DNA from: Bacillota bacterium
Lineage (GTDB): Bacteria; Bacillota; Clostridia; Lachnospirales; Lachnospiraceae
Direction: 5' to 3'
Assembly (NCBI GenBank): GCA_023420935.1
Contig: JAEZUR010000142.1
Coordinates: 1 to 34,201, forward strand
DNA: 34,201 bases
The position numbers and the translations under genes are program-made. Positions 25,604 to 33,677 of this stretch are shown here, one piece after another. Below the pieces are notes generated by a model. The model was not told where the DNA came from and searched no databases. It was given only the letters and a program-made list of their open reading frames with translations. Within the stretch, counting starts at the first letter, position 1, and the number at the start of each line of letters is the position of its first letter.

Positions 25604-26539
25604 TTATAAAATAGGGATTTTTACTTTTCCTAAAATATGATCCACTACAAGATCAGCAGTTTGCTTATTTAGTCTTGCATCTGGTGACATAATTAATCGA
25701 TGTTTTAAAACAGGCTTTGCCATTTTCTTAATATCATCTGGAAGCGTATAATCTCTACCAGCCAAGTAAGCCACTGCCTGGGCTGCCCTGGTTAATGCAA
25801 GTGTAGCTCTTGGACTAGCTCCCAAGATTACATTACTGTTATTTCTAGTTTCATCCATAATCTGAATCATATACGCAATCAAATCACTATGGATCTGTAT
25901 GGACTTTACTTCTTCCTGCATGGTTTCAATGGTTTTGGCATCCACAACTGCTTCTAATGTTTTCAACCGTTTACCAATTAAAAAATTTTCTACCATCTGT
26001 GCTTCATCATTATTATTAGGATACCCGATGGATAATTTCATTAGGAATCGATCGAGCTGTGCCTCTGGTAGATTATAAGTTCCTAAATAATCAACAGGAT
26101 TCTGCGTTGCTATTACCATAAATGGTTTTGGCAATTCATAGGTATTGCCATCAACAGTTACCTGACCTTCTTCCATGGCTTCTAGTAAACTTGCTTGTGT
26201 CTTCGGAGAAGTACGATTAATCTCATCTGCTAAAATAATATGATTCATAATAGCACCTTTTGAAAATTCAAATTGTCCAGTTTGCATATTATAAATCGAT
26301 ACACCGGTTACATCACTTGGCAAGGTGTCTGGCGTAAACTGTATTCTTGTAAAACCACAATCAATGGTTTTTGCAATAGCATTAGCCAGCGTAGTTTTTC
26401 CAACGCCTGGAACATCTTCTAATAACAAATGACCTCCTGATAATAAAGCAATCATAGTTAATTCGATTGTTTCTTGCTTCCCAATGATGACCTGACTTAT
26501 ATTATGAATCACTTGCTTCATTACTACTTGATTCTCCAT
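25604..26539 (-). CDS. MoxR-family AAA+ ATPase
   Basis: A 311-aa AAA+ ATPase of the MoxR group: Walker A DVPGVGKTT (42-50), Walker B IILADEINR (101-109), sensor 1 N147 (ATQNPVDY), and arginine-finger region LDRFLMK (162-168). MoxR proteins act as chaperones for partner complexes, often with DUF58/VWA proteins. The start at 26539 has AGAGAGGG upstream; a longer frame to 26596 lacks a site. It heads a four-gene operon (moxR, DUF58, transglutaminase, uvsE). The divergent aldo/keto reductase starts 161 bp away. Confidence 0.92.
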   Translation of the reverse strand: MENQVVMKQVIHNISQVIIGKQETIELTMIALLSGGHLLLEDVPGVGKTTLANAIAKTIDCGFTRIQFTPDTLPSDVTGVSIYNMQTGQFEFSKGAIMNHIILADEINRTSPKTQASLLEAMEEGQVTVDGNTYELPKPFMVIATQNPVDYLGTYNLPEAQLDRFLMKLSIGYPNNNDEAQMVENFLIGKRLKTLEAVVDAKTIETMQEEVKSIQIHSDLIAYMIQIMDETRNNSNVILGASPRATLALTRAAQAVAYLAGRDYTLPDDIKKMAKPVLKHRLIMSPDARLNKQTADLVVDHILGKVKIPIL

Positions 26540-26645
26540 ATGTACCCTCTCTTTCCTAGCTCCCCAAATTTGGTAAAAATAACAATATTTTAACAAAATT
26601 ATATCAATAAAATTAGTGAATTACAACTTCTTTCTCCCACATAAT

Positions 26646-26674
26646 TTGACGTTTCTTTAGATAAAATGTATACT
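26646..26674 (+). promoter_or_regulatory. Sigma-A promoter of the aldo/keto reductase gene
   Basis: TTGACG at 26646-26651 and TATACT at 26669-26674 are separated by 17 nt, a near-consensus housekeeping promoter. Transcription would start near 26681, about 20 nt before the ATG at 26701. Confidence 0.85.
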
Positions 26675-26700
26675 AAATATAAAAAGAAAAGGAGAATCTT

Positions 26701-27669
26701 ATGATTAATATCCTAGATGCATTACCAGAGCAATATCTTATATATGGAGCAATGGGATTAGGTGGTAGGTGGGGTGATACTTCGTCCATAACCAAAGAAG
26801 ATATTATGCAGGCACAAGAGGCAATAGAGACTGCATTAGAATGCAATATTAACTTTTTCGATTTTGCTGATATTTATAAGGCTGGTAAGTCTGAATTGGT
26901 TTTTGGTCAGTATTTAAGACAGAATTCGTCCAAACGAGAAAATTTTATAATACAATCAAAAGTAGGTATCGAGCTTACTGGTTCAACCTTTGGTTCTCGT
27001 TTCAATTTTTCCTACGACCACATCATACAATCTGTAGATAATATACTAAAACGTTTAGAAACAGAATATCTTGATATATTATTATTGCATCGACCTGATC
27101 CACTGATGGAACGATATGAGTTAAAAAAAGCAATGGATGAATTATTTACCAAAGGAAAGATACGGGCACTGGGGGTTTCTAACATGGATCATCACCAAAT
27201 CCAACTAATAGAAGCCTATACGGATAGAAAAATCATTGCAAACCAACTTGAATTAAGTTTAGGCAAAACAGATTTTGTAAGTAGTACCGTTGGTTTTAAT
27301 AATGCTGGTGGAAAAGATCTTGATTTTCCTATTGGAACCTTGGAATATTGTATGCTTAATCAGGTTACACTTCAAGCATGGAGCCCATTAGCAAGGGGAA
27401 TCTATTCAGGTGTTGCCTTAGATTCTTCTACTGCAGATACCATAGGGAATACGAAGAAGATTGTGGAACGCATTGCCAAAGATAGAGGGGTGTCCTGTGA
27501 TGGAGTCGTATTATCTTGGTTAATGAAGCATCCAGCTAAAATCAATCCGGTTATTGGAACCTCTAATCCAGAACGTATTAGGAATGCTGTCGATGCATTT
27601 AAGATACAGTTAACTCGAGACGAATGGTATGAATTATTAGTAGCCTCTAGAGGTGTACCAATGCCCTAA
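26701..27669 (+). CDS. Aldo/keto reductase, YdhF-like
   Basis: NAD(P)H-dependent oxidoreductase of 322 aa with an (alpha/beta)8 barrel. The catalytic tetrad is visible: D54 and Y59 (FFDFADIYKAG), K87 (QSKVGIEL) and H130 (LLLHRPDPL). The cofactor-binding end shows PVIGTSNPERI near residue 280. Overall it looks like E. coli YdhF; the physiological substrate is unknown. AAAGGAG precedes the ATG by 7 nt and a clear promoter lies upstream. It is a single-gene unit followed by a weak hairpin with a T-run at 27669-27690. Confidence 0.92.
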   Translation: MINILDALPEQYLIYGAMGLGGRWGDTSSITKEDIMQAQEAIETALECNINFFDFADIYKAGKSELVFGQYLRQNSSKRENFIIQSKVGIELTGSTFGSRFNFSYDHIIQSVDNILKRLETEYLDILLLHRPDPLMERYELKKAMDELFTKGKIRALGVSNMDHHQIQLIEAYTDRKIIANQLELSLGKTDFVSSTVGFNNAGGKDLDFPIGTLEYCMLNQVTLQAWSPLARGIYSGVALDSSTADTIGNTKKIVERIAKDRGVSCDGVVLSWLMKHPAKINPVIGTSNPERIRNAVDAFKIQLTRDEWYELLVASRGVPMP

Positions 27670-27690
27670 ACCACGTATTTCATGGTTTTT
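27669..27690 (+). terminator. Weak hairpin terminator after the aldo/keto reductase
   Basis: AACCACG (27669-27675) pairs with CATGGTT (27681-27687) with one mismatch; T residues continue to 27690. The hairpin overlaps the last base of the stop codon. Confidence 0.5.
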
Positions 27691-27728
27691 CGACAAAATC
27701 TTAATCTTTATTTTCGTGCATTAAAGTC

Positions 27729-27757
27729 ATAGTTGTGGTATAATAAACCACAACTAT
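27729..27757 (+). promoter_or_regulatory. Extended -10 promoter inside an inverted repeat
   Basis: TGGTATAAT (27736-27744) is an extended -10 element. It lies within an 11-bp perfect inverted repeat, 27729-27739 with 27747-27757 (ATAGTTGTGGT and its complement). No good -35 is seen. A regulator bound to the repeat would directly cover the -10 of the GGDEF gene that starts at 27802. Confidence 0.6.
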
Positions 27758-27801
27758 TCCTATATTACAGATTAAAACATATGGATTCATAAGGAGAACC
27801 T

Positions 27802-28935
27802 ATGGAGATTTTGCTATATGCTGAACTGAATATGTTCGCATTTATTATCTTAATACTAATATTCTTAAATATACGTTATCAGTTAGAGAAGTGTTTGGTT
27901 GAGCAAAAATTATTTTTTACTCTGTTACTATCAAATGCTTTACTTTTATTGACGGAAACTGCTATGTGGATGATAGATGGACGAGTAGAATCATTTATCA
28001 AACCACTTTATTTGTGCTTGCTTACCTTCTACTATATTTTAACACCATTTCTATGTCTTGTATGGTCGGCCTATGTAGACTATACTTTGCTTCGAAGTGT
28101 AAAACATCTTAAAATGCTTATGATAGCCATGTTAATACCTTTTGTAGCTAATATAGTCTTAGTTATATTAAGTTTATTTAAAAACTATATGTTTTATATT
28201 GATGAACAAAATAACTATCGAACCGGATTTTTACATCCTTTTACTATAATTATATGTTTTCTATATTTGATTTTCGCTTTGTTATTTATTATTAAGAACC
28301 GCAACAAAGTTGAGAAAAAAGTATCCCATACCTTAATGTTATCCGCTTGCTCGCCATTTTTATTTTCAGCATTACAGTATGTCATACACGGTACTACCAT
28401 TCTATGGATTGGTGTAACTATTTCATTATTAATTCTTTTTATTAACTTGCAGAATAATCATTTTTATAAAGACTATTTAACAGACGTTTTTAATCGCAAA
28501 CAACTTGATTATTACCTGAAAGCGCGAATACAAAAAGGATTTCATACAGAATTACTAGTTGGAATCATGATTGATATTAACGCATTTAAAACTATGAACG
28601 ATACATATGGCACTGCAGTTGGTGATCAGGCATTGCAGTATATGGCTCAAATATTAAAGCAATCCTTTTCCAAACATCACTTCATTGCACGGTATGGTGC
28701 CGATGAATTTGTTATAATACTCGAAGTAAAGGATAGCTCTGGCCTGATTAAGGCAGTGAATCGGTTAAAAGAAAATGTAAATCAGTTTAACCAAAAGAAG
28801 TTACTTCCTTTTGAGATGGACTTTTGTATTGGTGCTGATTACTATAACTCACGTTCCCATATGACTGGGCATGACTTCTTGAAACGAATTAATCACCTAA
28901 TGTACTTGGATAAAAAAGAAAAAAGCAACACATAG
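27802..28935 (+). CDS. Membrane diguanylate cyclase-like protein with GADEF motif
   Basis: A 377-aa protein with about seven hydrophobic spans in residues 8-217 and a C-terminal GGDEF domain (about 222-372). The active-site loop reads RYGADEF (297-303), so the second Gly is Ala. Metal-binding D258 (IDINAFKTMND) and the nucleotide-binding N and D residues are present. The allosteric RxxD site five residues upstream is absent (SKHH). It may make cyclic di-GMP without product inhibition, or the Ala may have weakened it. AAGGAG precedes the ATG. The N-terminal membrane domain looks like a sensor of unknown ligand. Confidence 0.87.
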   Translation: MEILLYAELNMFAFIILILIFLNIRYQLEKCLVEQKLFFTLLLSNALLLLTETAMWMIDGRVESFIKPLYLCLLTFYYILTPFLCLVWSAYVDYTLLRSVKHLKMLMIAMLIPFVANIVLVILSLFKNYMFYIDEQNNYRTGFLHPFTIIICFLYLIFALLFIIKNRNKVEKKVSHTLMLSACSPFLFSALQYVIHGTTILWIGVTISLLILFINLQNNHFYKDYLTDVFNRKQLDYYLKARIQKGFHTELLVGIMIDINAFKTMNDTYGTAVGDQALQYMAQILKQSFSKHHFIARYGADEFVIILEVKDSSGLIKAVNRLKENVNQFNQKKLLPFEMDFCIGADYYNSRSHMTGHDFLKRINHLMYLDKKEKSNT

Positions 28936-28941
28936 TAAATA

Positions 28942-28961
28942 GAGGGCACAAATGTGCCCTC
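28942..28961. terminator. Hairpin between convergent genes
   Basis: GAGGGCACA (28942-28950) pairs perfectly with TGTGCCCTC (28953-28961). It follows the GGDEF gene stop by 6 nt on the plus strand, and its right end overlaps the stop codon (28960-28962) of the convergent ferredoxin gene. No long U-run is present on either side. Confidence 0.7.
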
Positions 28962-29934
28962 ATAATATATGAAATCCCTCTGCTATGTTACGTCTAAATT
29001 TCCTGGTATAGCTTATATATAATAGCTTTCTTGTCATCTCAAACCGTTCCATACAGTGAATGATTCCAAAAGCTAATACTGTTCCAATAACAGCAAAAAT
29101 AATATATAAAATAATTCTAATTAGTAAATACATCTGTGCTAGATATGGAATGAATCCAATTATAAATAACGGTGCTATTTGAAAAACAACAAATAATAGC
29201 AATTTGACCACAGATAATTGTATTGCTTTTTGTGGACACATATTAATACATCTTTGGCATCCCTCACATTGAAAATTCCATTTAGGTTTCTCTTGTTTGG
29301 TGTGAATTGCTTTTACAGGACAAACCTTGTTACAAACTTGGCAATTATTGCAAGAACCATCTGCTATATACACTTTACCTAAAAACCTTCTACCAAGATT
29401 ATAGTAAAGTGCAAAAACAACCCAAGATAATATTAGGAAAATAGGATTTCTCTTCTTATAGGTTCTCTCCTGTTGCAAAATCCGATCCGTTAATGTAGCA
29501 ATATGTTTTCGTGCTTCTTCAAATACTTTCTTCTCTTCTTCCTTTGTAGGTGTATTTAATATCTGTGTAAAGTTATATGTATAGATTACCATATCTGTCA
29601 GAAATACTCGGAACCCTTTTTTCCTAAGTATAGTCTCTACATGGTATAAGGATTGTCCTTCTAGGCCTGCTGATGTAGCAATTATAGCTGCACTACATCC
29701 TGGTACGCATTCCAACTTAGACAGATACTTTAACATAATTGATGGTGTCCCTATACCATACACCGGAAAGCAAAAAACATGTAAGTTAAAATCTGCTAAC
29801 TTAACGTCTAATGCTTTTTCTGAGTTGGATATCCTATCCTCATATCCTTTTACGGTCAGAATTTTCTCCAATTCTTTCACTAAGTGGAAGGTATTACCTG
29901 TACCACTAAAATAATGTATCAAGCATTTATTCAT
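28960..29934 (-). CDS. EFR1-type flavodoxin/ferredoxin membrane protein
   Basis: A 324-aa redox protein. Residues 1-150 are flavodoxin-like with the FMN phosphate loop FSGTGNT (9-15). Two [4Fe-4S] cluster motifs follow: C195, C198, C201, C205 (CNNCQVCNKVCP) and C223, C226, C229, C233 (CEGCQRCINMCP). A hydrophobic stretch before them (164-182) and two after (about 242-295) suggest membrane attachment. This fold combination is named EFR1 in clostridial genomes; the electron partners are unknown. GAGGTG precedes the ATG. It lies 39 nt after the DUF434 gene and is the last gene of a four-gene unit. Confidence 0.88.
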   Translation of the reverse strand: MNKCLIHYFSGTGNTFHLVKELEKILTVKGYEDRISNSEKALDVKLADFNLHVFCFPVYGIGTPSIMLKYLSKLECVPGCSAAIIATSAGLEGQSLYHVETILRKKGFRVFLTDMVIYTYNFTQILNTPTKEEEKKVFEEARKHIATLTDRILQQERTYKKRNPIFLILSWVVFALYYNLGRRFLGKVYIADGSCNNCQVCNKVCPVKAIHTKQEKPKWNFQCEGCQRCINMCPQKAIQLSVVKLLLFVVFQIAPLFIIGFIPYLAQMYLLIRIILYIIFAVIGTVLAFGIIHCMERFEMTRKLLYISYTRKFRRNIAEGFHIL

Positions 29935-29973
29935 TCAAATTCACCTCTACATTTATTTATACCTTTAGAACTT

Positions 29974-30702
29974 TTATTCATTTTCCTTGAAGAGCCGGAA
30001 AACCCATGGATGACAATCATTATCCGTCTTCTCAAACAAATCCTCAATAATTAGCAAAATCAAGTTAAACCAGCTAATACACTTATCTAAGATAATAGCA
30101 TCCGACGTTATCACATGGTCCAATTTCTCCAGTGTTTTATCCACTTCATTTATAACTTCAACTGTAATATTTACCTGATATTCTTGTGCAATCTCTAATA
30201 TGAGTGCACTAAGCCTTCCTGAATTGGATACTGGTTTATCAAGGTAAAAAACTGCTTTATTTACCTTTTGTTGATCCAACTTACTTAAAATTAATCGTAT
30301 CGCTGGTTCTGTCTTATCAATTAAGCGATAGGTTCCACGAAGTCCAGCTAAATCCCGAATCGTTTCATCCAAACCCTTGATTAACAAAGACTCTGATAAG
30401 GCAACCTCCAAAGTAATAACTGAATTAAACCCATCAATATGCACTATGTCTGTTAGCTCGCGTAGTTGTTTATTCTTTCGATTGGCTAATTGTTTCTCCG
30501 ATACTACCATTCTAGATAAAGCGATTCTTTGTCTTTCCGATAACATATAATGATTGCCAACGAAGGTAGTCGCTGATTTAATATGGTATCCTCGATTCAA
30601 TAAAAACCCCAATTCTTCTGCTGCTGAATTTAATTTGCCTTGCCACTCTTCGCCAAATTCAATTCGATCTTTGGGTTCATAACCACGTTTTACTGATTTC
30701 AT
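29974..30702 (-). CDS. DUF434 domain protein
   Basis: A protein of about 242 aa beginning MKSVKRGYEPKD. The first 60 residues match the DUF434 pattern (RGYEPKD, then LLNRGYHIKSATTFVGNHY and LSERQRIALSR); the rest resembles DUF5616 (VHIDGFNSVITLE, RGTYRLIDKT, FYLDKPVSNSGRL). The function is unknown; the C-terminal part with DGFN and conserved Asp/Lys has the look of a nuclease- or nucleotide-related domain, which is only a guess. Starts at 30732 (TTG), 30714 (ATG) and 30702 (ATG) are possible; the last has GGAG 6 nt upstream. The frame starts inside or just after the end of the glyoxalase-fold gene, so they are coupled. Confidence 0.8.
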   Translation of the reverse strand: MKSVKRGYEPKDRIEFGEEWQGKLNSAAEELGFLLNRGYHIKSATTFVGNHYMLSERQRIALSRMVVSEKQLANRKNKQLRELTDIVHIDGFNSVITLEVALSESLLIKGLDETIRDLAGLRGTYRLIDKTEPAIRLILSKLDQQKVNKAVFYLDKPVSNSGRLSALILEIAQEYQVNITVEVINEVDKTLEKLDHVITSDAIILDKCISWFNLILLIIEDLFEKTDNDCHPWVFRLFKENE

Positions 30703-30722
30703 AGCATTCTCCATTAACTTCG

Positions 30723-31169
30723 TTAAGACCAACTTTGCAGTTCTATAATATTCCCTTCCATATCTGTAGCATAAACAAATACTGCCTTTCTTCCATCGGC
30801 GTATTCTGTTCTTACTAACTCTCCTACCTGTCCACCACCTGCTTGTTTTATTTGTCGTAAGGTTTCTTCCACATCATCTACTTCAAATGCAAGATGTGCA
30901 AACCCTAATTGATTCACTAATCCCTTATTCGTATCCACAGATTCATCATAAGAGAAAATTTCAAGCGTTGGGTGATCGTCTTTATATCCTGGTAGACATA
31001 AGTGTTCTCCTACAATATGCGCATTTTGAATCCCTGTCATCCGATCCAACCATTCTCCTTGTAAATCTCTAGTCTCTCCAATACTTCGACAATGAAGAAC
31101 TTCTTGGTAGAACTTTATTAATTTTTTTCTATCCCTAGCGATAATATTCGTGTGTACGTAACGAAACAT
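30723..31169 (-). CDS. Glyoxalase/VOC-fold protein
   Basis: A 148-aa vicinal-oxygen-chelate protein made of two paired beta-alpha-beta-beta-beta units. Putative metal ligands are H6 (YVHTNI), E70 (TLEIFSY), H92 (FAHLAFEV) and E143 (IIELQSW), the glyoxalase I arrangement. Such enzymes act as lactoylglutathione lyases, dioxygenases or epimerases; no substrate is implied by the neighbours. GAGGTG lies 6 nt before the ATG. It sits 38 nt after a small membrane-protein gene and overlaps or abuts the DUF434 gene. Confidence 0.88.
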   Translation of the reverse strand: MFRYVHTNIIARDRKKLIKFYQEVLHCRSIGETRDLQGEWLDRMTGIQNAHIVGEHLCLPGYKDDHPTLEIFSYDESVDTNKGLVNQLGFAHLAFEVDDVEETLRQIKQAGGGQVGELVRTEYADGRKAVFVYATDMEGNIIELQSWS

Positions 31170-31207
31170 AGTTGCACCTCTCTTATCTTTATCCTACAAT
31201 TATTATA

Positions 31208-31648
31208 CTAATATTTATCATACTCTTTCTCTACTATATCACTTTCACTATTTTTAAGATATTTATCATTTTTAATAAATGATTTCACAACATCCACAAA
31301 TGAGAGAGTTATCATGACCCACGTAATTAGTCTATGCCGCTCAAATGTTAAATCCACGTTACTTTTATCATATGATTTAGTAAAAAGAACTACCAAAATA
31401 AGAAAAGTGATAATCTTTATTACATCCGTGATGATTATGAAATTTCTACTTGTATACTCAAAACTCCTGAAATCTTTATAACTCTCGTATATCAAAAAGA
31501 TTAAAAATATGCTTATAAAAATATATTCAATGTTTAAACCAAATACCTTATCTGGCACATAGCTAATTATTTTATAATAATTTATCCAAATAATGATTAG
31601 TAAGACTATTAATAAAATTGTCCGTGCGTTTGAAAAAAAACGTTTCAT
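31208..31648 (-). CDS. Four-span membrane protein of unknown function
   Basis: A 146-aa hydrophobic protein that I do not recognise. Four likely spans lie at about 10-28, 40-56, 72-92 and 104-122; the C-terminus is charged and cytoplasmic in character (KNSESDIVEKEYDKY). GGGGGAGG precedes the ATG by 5 nt, so translation is well supported. It is the first gene of a run with the glyoxalase-fold, DUF434 and EFR1 genes. Its codon use is very AT-rich, like many poorly conserved genes. Confidence 0.75.
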   Translation of the reverse strand: MKRFFSNARTILLIVLLIIIWINYYKIISYVPDKVFGLNIEYIFISIFLIFLIYESYKDFRSFEYTSRNFIIITDVIKIITFLILVVLFTKSYDKSNVDLTFERHRLITWVMITLSFVDVVKSFIKNDKYLKNSESDIVEKEYDKY

Positions 31649-31827
31649 GTTACCTCCCCCTTATGAAATAACTCATTATAAAACTATTTCTTAATTGTAC
31701 CTTTATCGTCACTATAATTCAATATCTTTAAACAAATTTTACCAATCCATTTTAATTAGTTTTTCCATAAAAACTTAAGATTCAGAAGATAAATTAGATC
31801 AATTCAATTTTTTCTTCAAAAAAAGTA

Positions 31828-31856
31828 TTGAAATTTTTAGATTAATTAATTATAAT
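31828..31856 (+). promoter_or_regulatory. Sigma-A promoter of amt-glnK
   Basis: TTGAAA (31828-31833) and TATAAT (31851-31856) are separated by 17 nt. Transcription would begin near 31863, giving a leader of about 100 nt. The AT-rich region from 31649 to this point holds nothing else that I can support. Confidence 0.85.
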
Positions 31857-31888
31857 GTAAAAATCAAATGAATAAAAAGAAAAGACGA

Positions 31889-31932
31889 AGGCGTCTATAG
31901 CAAAGATTACACTATCCTTGCTATAGGCGCCT
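31889..31932 (+). promoter_or_regulatory. Leader hairpin of amt, attenuator candidate
   Basis: A 15-bp stem (31889-31903 with 31918-31932, one G-U pair) with a 14-nt loop lies in the 5' leader of amt, followed by ATTTTGTT. It could be a terminator opened under nitrogen limitation, or an mRNA stabiliser. No competing antiterminator stem is obvious. The stem ends 16 nt before the GGAGG of amt, leaving the ribosome site free. Confidence 0.6.
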
Positions 31933-31961
31933 ATTTTGTTGAAAAATTAGGAGGTCTCATT

Positions 31962-33191
31962 ATGAATGGACTAAATGGAGCTGATATGGCTTTCGTTGTC
32001 TTTGCCGCAGCTTTAGTAATGCTCATGATACCAGGATTAGCACTATTTTATGGTGGTATGGTAAAAAGCAAAAATGTTTTAAGTACCACACTGCATAGTT
32101 ACGCAGCCTTGGTTGTAATCTCAGTGCAATGGATTTTTATTGGATATTCTCTCGCTTTTGGTTCCGATATAGGTGGATTCATTGGTAACTTAAATTGGGC
32201 TTTTTTAAACAATATTGATATGTTACCAAATGCAACTTATTCACAAACAATTCCTCATTTATTATTCGTAATCTTTCAGATGATGTTTGCCGTGATCACT
32301 GCAGCCGTAATCTCTGGTGCATTTGCTGAACGTATGCGTTTTTCTGCGTTTATTCTTTTCATCGTTTTATGGACTACGTTTGTTTACGATCCAATCGCTC
32401 ATTGGGTTTGGGGTAACGGGGGATGGTTAAAACAGTTAGGAGTACTTGATTTTGCTGGCGGATATGTTGTTGAGATTAACTCTGGTGTTTCAGGACTAGT
32501 AGCGGCTATCATGTTAGGAAAACGAAGAAAATCAAGTCCAGAACCACATCATGTACCTATGGCTCTTTTAGGTGGTGGAATTCTTTGGTTTGGCTGGTTT
32601 GGTTTTAATGCAGGTAGTGCACTTGCAATCAATGGTGTGGCAATCAATGCATTCTTAACCACCAATACCTCTGCTGCAGCTGGTGCAATCTCATTCGTTG
32701 CATGTGAATGGATTATTAACAAGAAACCTACTGCTCTTGGTACTTTAACTGGAGCAATCGCAGGCCTTGTTGCAATTACACAAGGTGCTGGATATGTAAC
32801 ACCAATGTCTGCGTTTTTCATTGGTATCATGGGTGGACTCGTAAGTTTCTATGCAATTGTTGTCCTCAAATCAAAATTAGGCTATGATGATGCTCTTGAT
32901 GCATTTGGCTGTCATGGTGCTGCTGGGATATGGGGTGCAATAGGTACTGCAATTTTTGCATCCAAAGATGTGAATCCAGCTGGTACCAATGGATTAATTT
33001 ATGGAAATTTTGACTTACTAAGAGCACATTTAATTGGAATCGGTGCTTGTGCATTATATACTGCCGCAGCAACTTTTGTTATACTTAAGTTCATTAGCTT
33101 ATTCCTAAAATTACGTGCGGAAAAAGAAGAAGAGAACATTGGTCTAGACTTCTCCTTACATGGCGAAACAGCTTATAACGCCTTAAATTAA
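31962..33191 (+). CDS. amt: Ammonium transporter Amt
   Basis: An 11-span ammonium channel of 409 aa, forming trimers in the membrane. The family signatures are present: IPGLALFYGGMV (23-34), DPIAHWVWG (143-151), LDFAGGYVV (162-170) and FGCHGAAGIWG (315-325). The pore twin-His pair of E. coli AmtB is H168/H318; here the first is Glu171 (GAG at 32472-32474) and the second is His318. Glu at that place is known in some fungal Mep proteins. AGGAGG precedes the ATG. It is followed 54 nt later by a PII gene, the usual partner that blocks the channel when nitrogen is plentiful. Confidence 0.95.
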   Translation: MNGLNGADMAFVVFAAALVMLMIPGLALFYGGMVKSKNVLSTTLHSYAALVVISVQWIFIGYSLAFGSDIGGFIGNLNWAFLNNIDMLPNATYSQTIPHLLFVIFQMMFAVITAAVISGAFAERMRFSAFILFIVLWTTFVYDPIAHWVWGNGGWLKQLGVLDFAGGYVVEINSGVSGLVAAIMLGKRRKSSPEPHHVPMALLGGGILWFGWFGFNAGSALAINGVAINAFLTTNTSAAAGAISFVACEWIINKKPTALGTLTGAIAGLVAITQGAGYVTPMSAFFIGIMGGLVSFYAIVVLKSKLGYDDALDAFGCHGAAGIWGAIGTAIFASKDVNPAGTNGLIYGNFDLLRAHLIGIGACALYTAAATFVILKFISLFLKLRAEKEEENIGLDFSLHGETAYNALN

Positions 33192-33245
33192 TAGACACGT
33201 TATGCATTTTATGTTATAATTGTCCTAATTTAAGGAGGGATTTTT

Positions 33246-33599
33246 ATGGCTGATAAAATGACAAAAGTTGATATAATAATATCCGAAAATAAATTAGATG
33301 ATTTATTAGATGCGCTGAACAATATTGGAATTACTGGATTAACCGTTTCCAATGTTATGGGTTGCGGTGTACAAAAAGGTCATAAACACTACTATCGTGG
33401 CCAAGCAGTTGATATGAAACTATTACCAAAAGTAAAAATTGAGATTGTTATTTGCGAAGTCCCACTGGAATTATTATTAGACACTGCCAAAAGTGTGCTA
33501 CAGACCGGTAATTTTGGAGATGGTAAGATTTTTGTTTATGATGTATCAAATGTTATAAGAATTAGTAATGGTGCAGAAGGTAAAGATGCACTGAAGTAA
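33246..33599 (+). CDS. glnK: PII nitrogen regulatory protein
   Basis: PII signal protein of 117 aa, a trimer that binds ATP/ADP and 2-oxoglutarate. The T-loop reads GCGVQKGHKHYYRG (39-52) with Tyr50 at the place uridylylated in E. coli GlnB/GlnK; the B-loop reads TGNFGDGKIFVYDV (87-100). Pairing with amt makes GlnK the natural name: it docks on the Amt trimer and closes it. The usual Arg at position 42 is Val, which may alter ligand response. AAGGAGG lies 8 nt before the ATG. A strong terminator follows. Confidence 0.93.
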   Translation: MADKMTKVDIIISENKLDDLLDALNNIGITGLTVSNVMGCGVQKGHKHYYRGQAVDMKLLPKVKIEIVICEVPLELLLDTAKSVLQTGNFGDGKIFVYDVSNVIRISNGAEGKDALK

Positions 33600-33632
33600 G
33601 AGTTACTTTGAGTAAGAATACGTATAACATAT

Positions 33633-33664
33633 AAAGTGCAGAACTTATGTAGGTTCTGCACTTT
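33633..33664 (+). terminator. Intrinsic terminator of amt-glnK
   Basis: Perfect 12-bp stem AAAGTGCAGAAC (33633-33644) with GTTCTGCACTTT (33653-33664), 8-nt loop, followed by TCATTTTTA. It lies 34 nt after the glnK stop codon. Confidence 0.88.
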
Positions 33665-33677
33665 TCATTTTTATTGG

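Noticed and set aside
32549..32830. 93-residue open frame on the minus strand inside amt
   Set aside because: It is the antisense shadow of a strongly conserved membrane gene.
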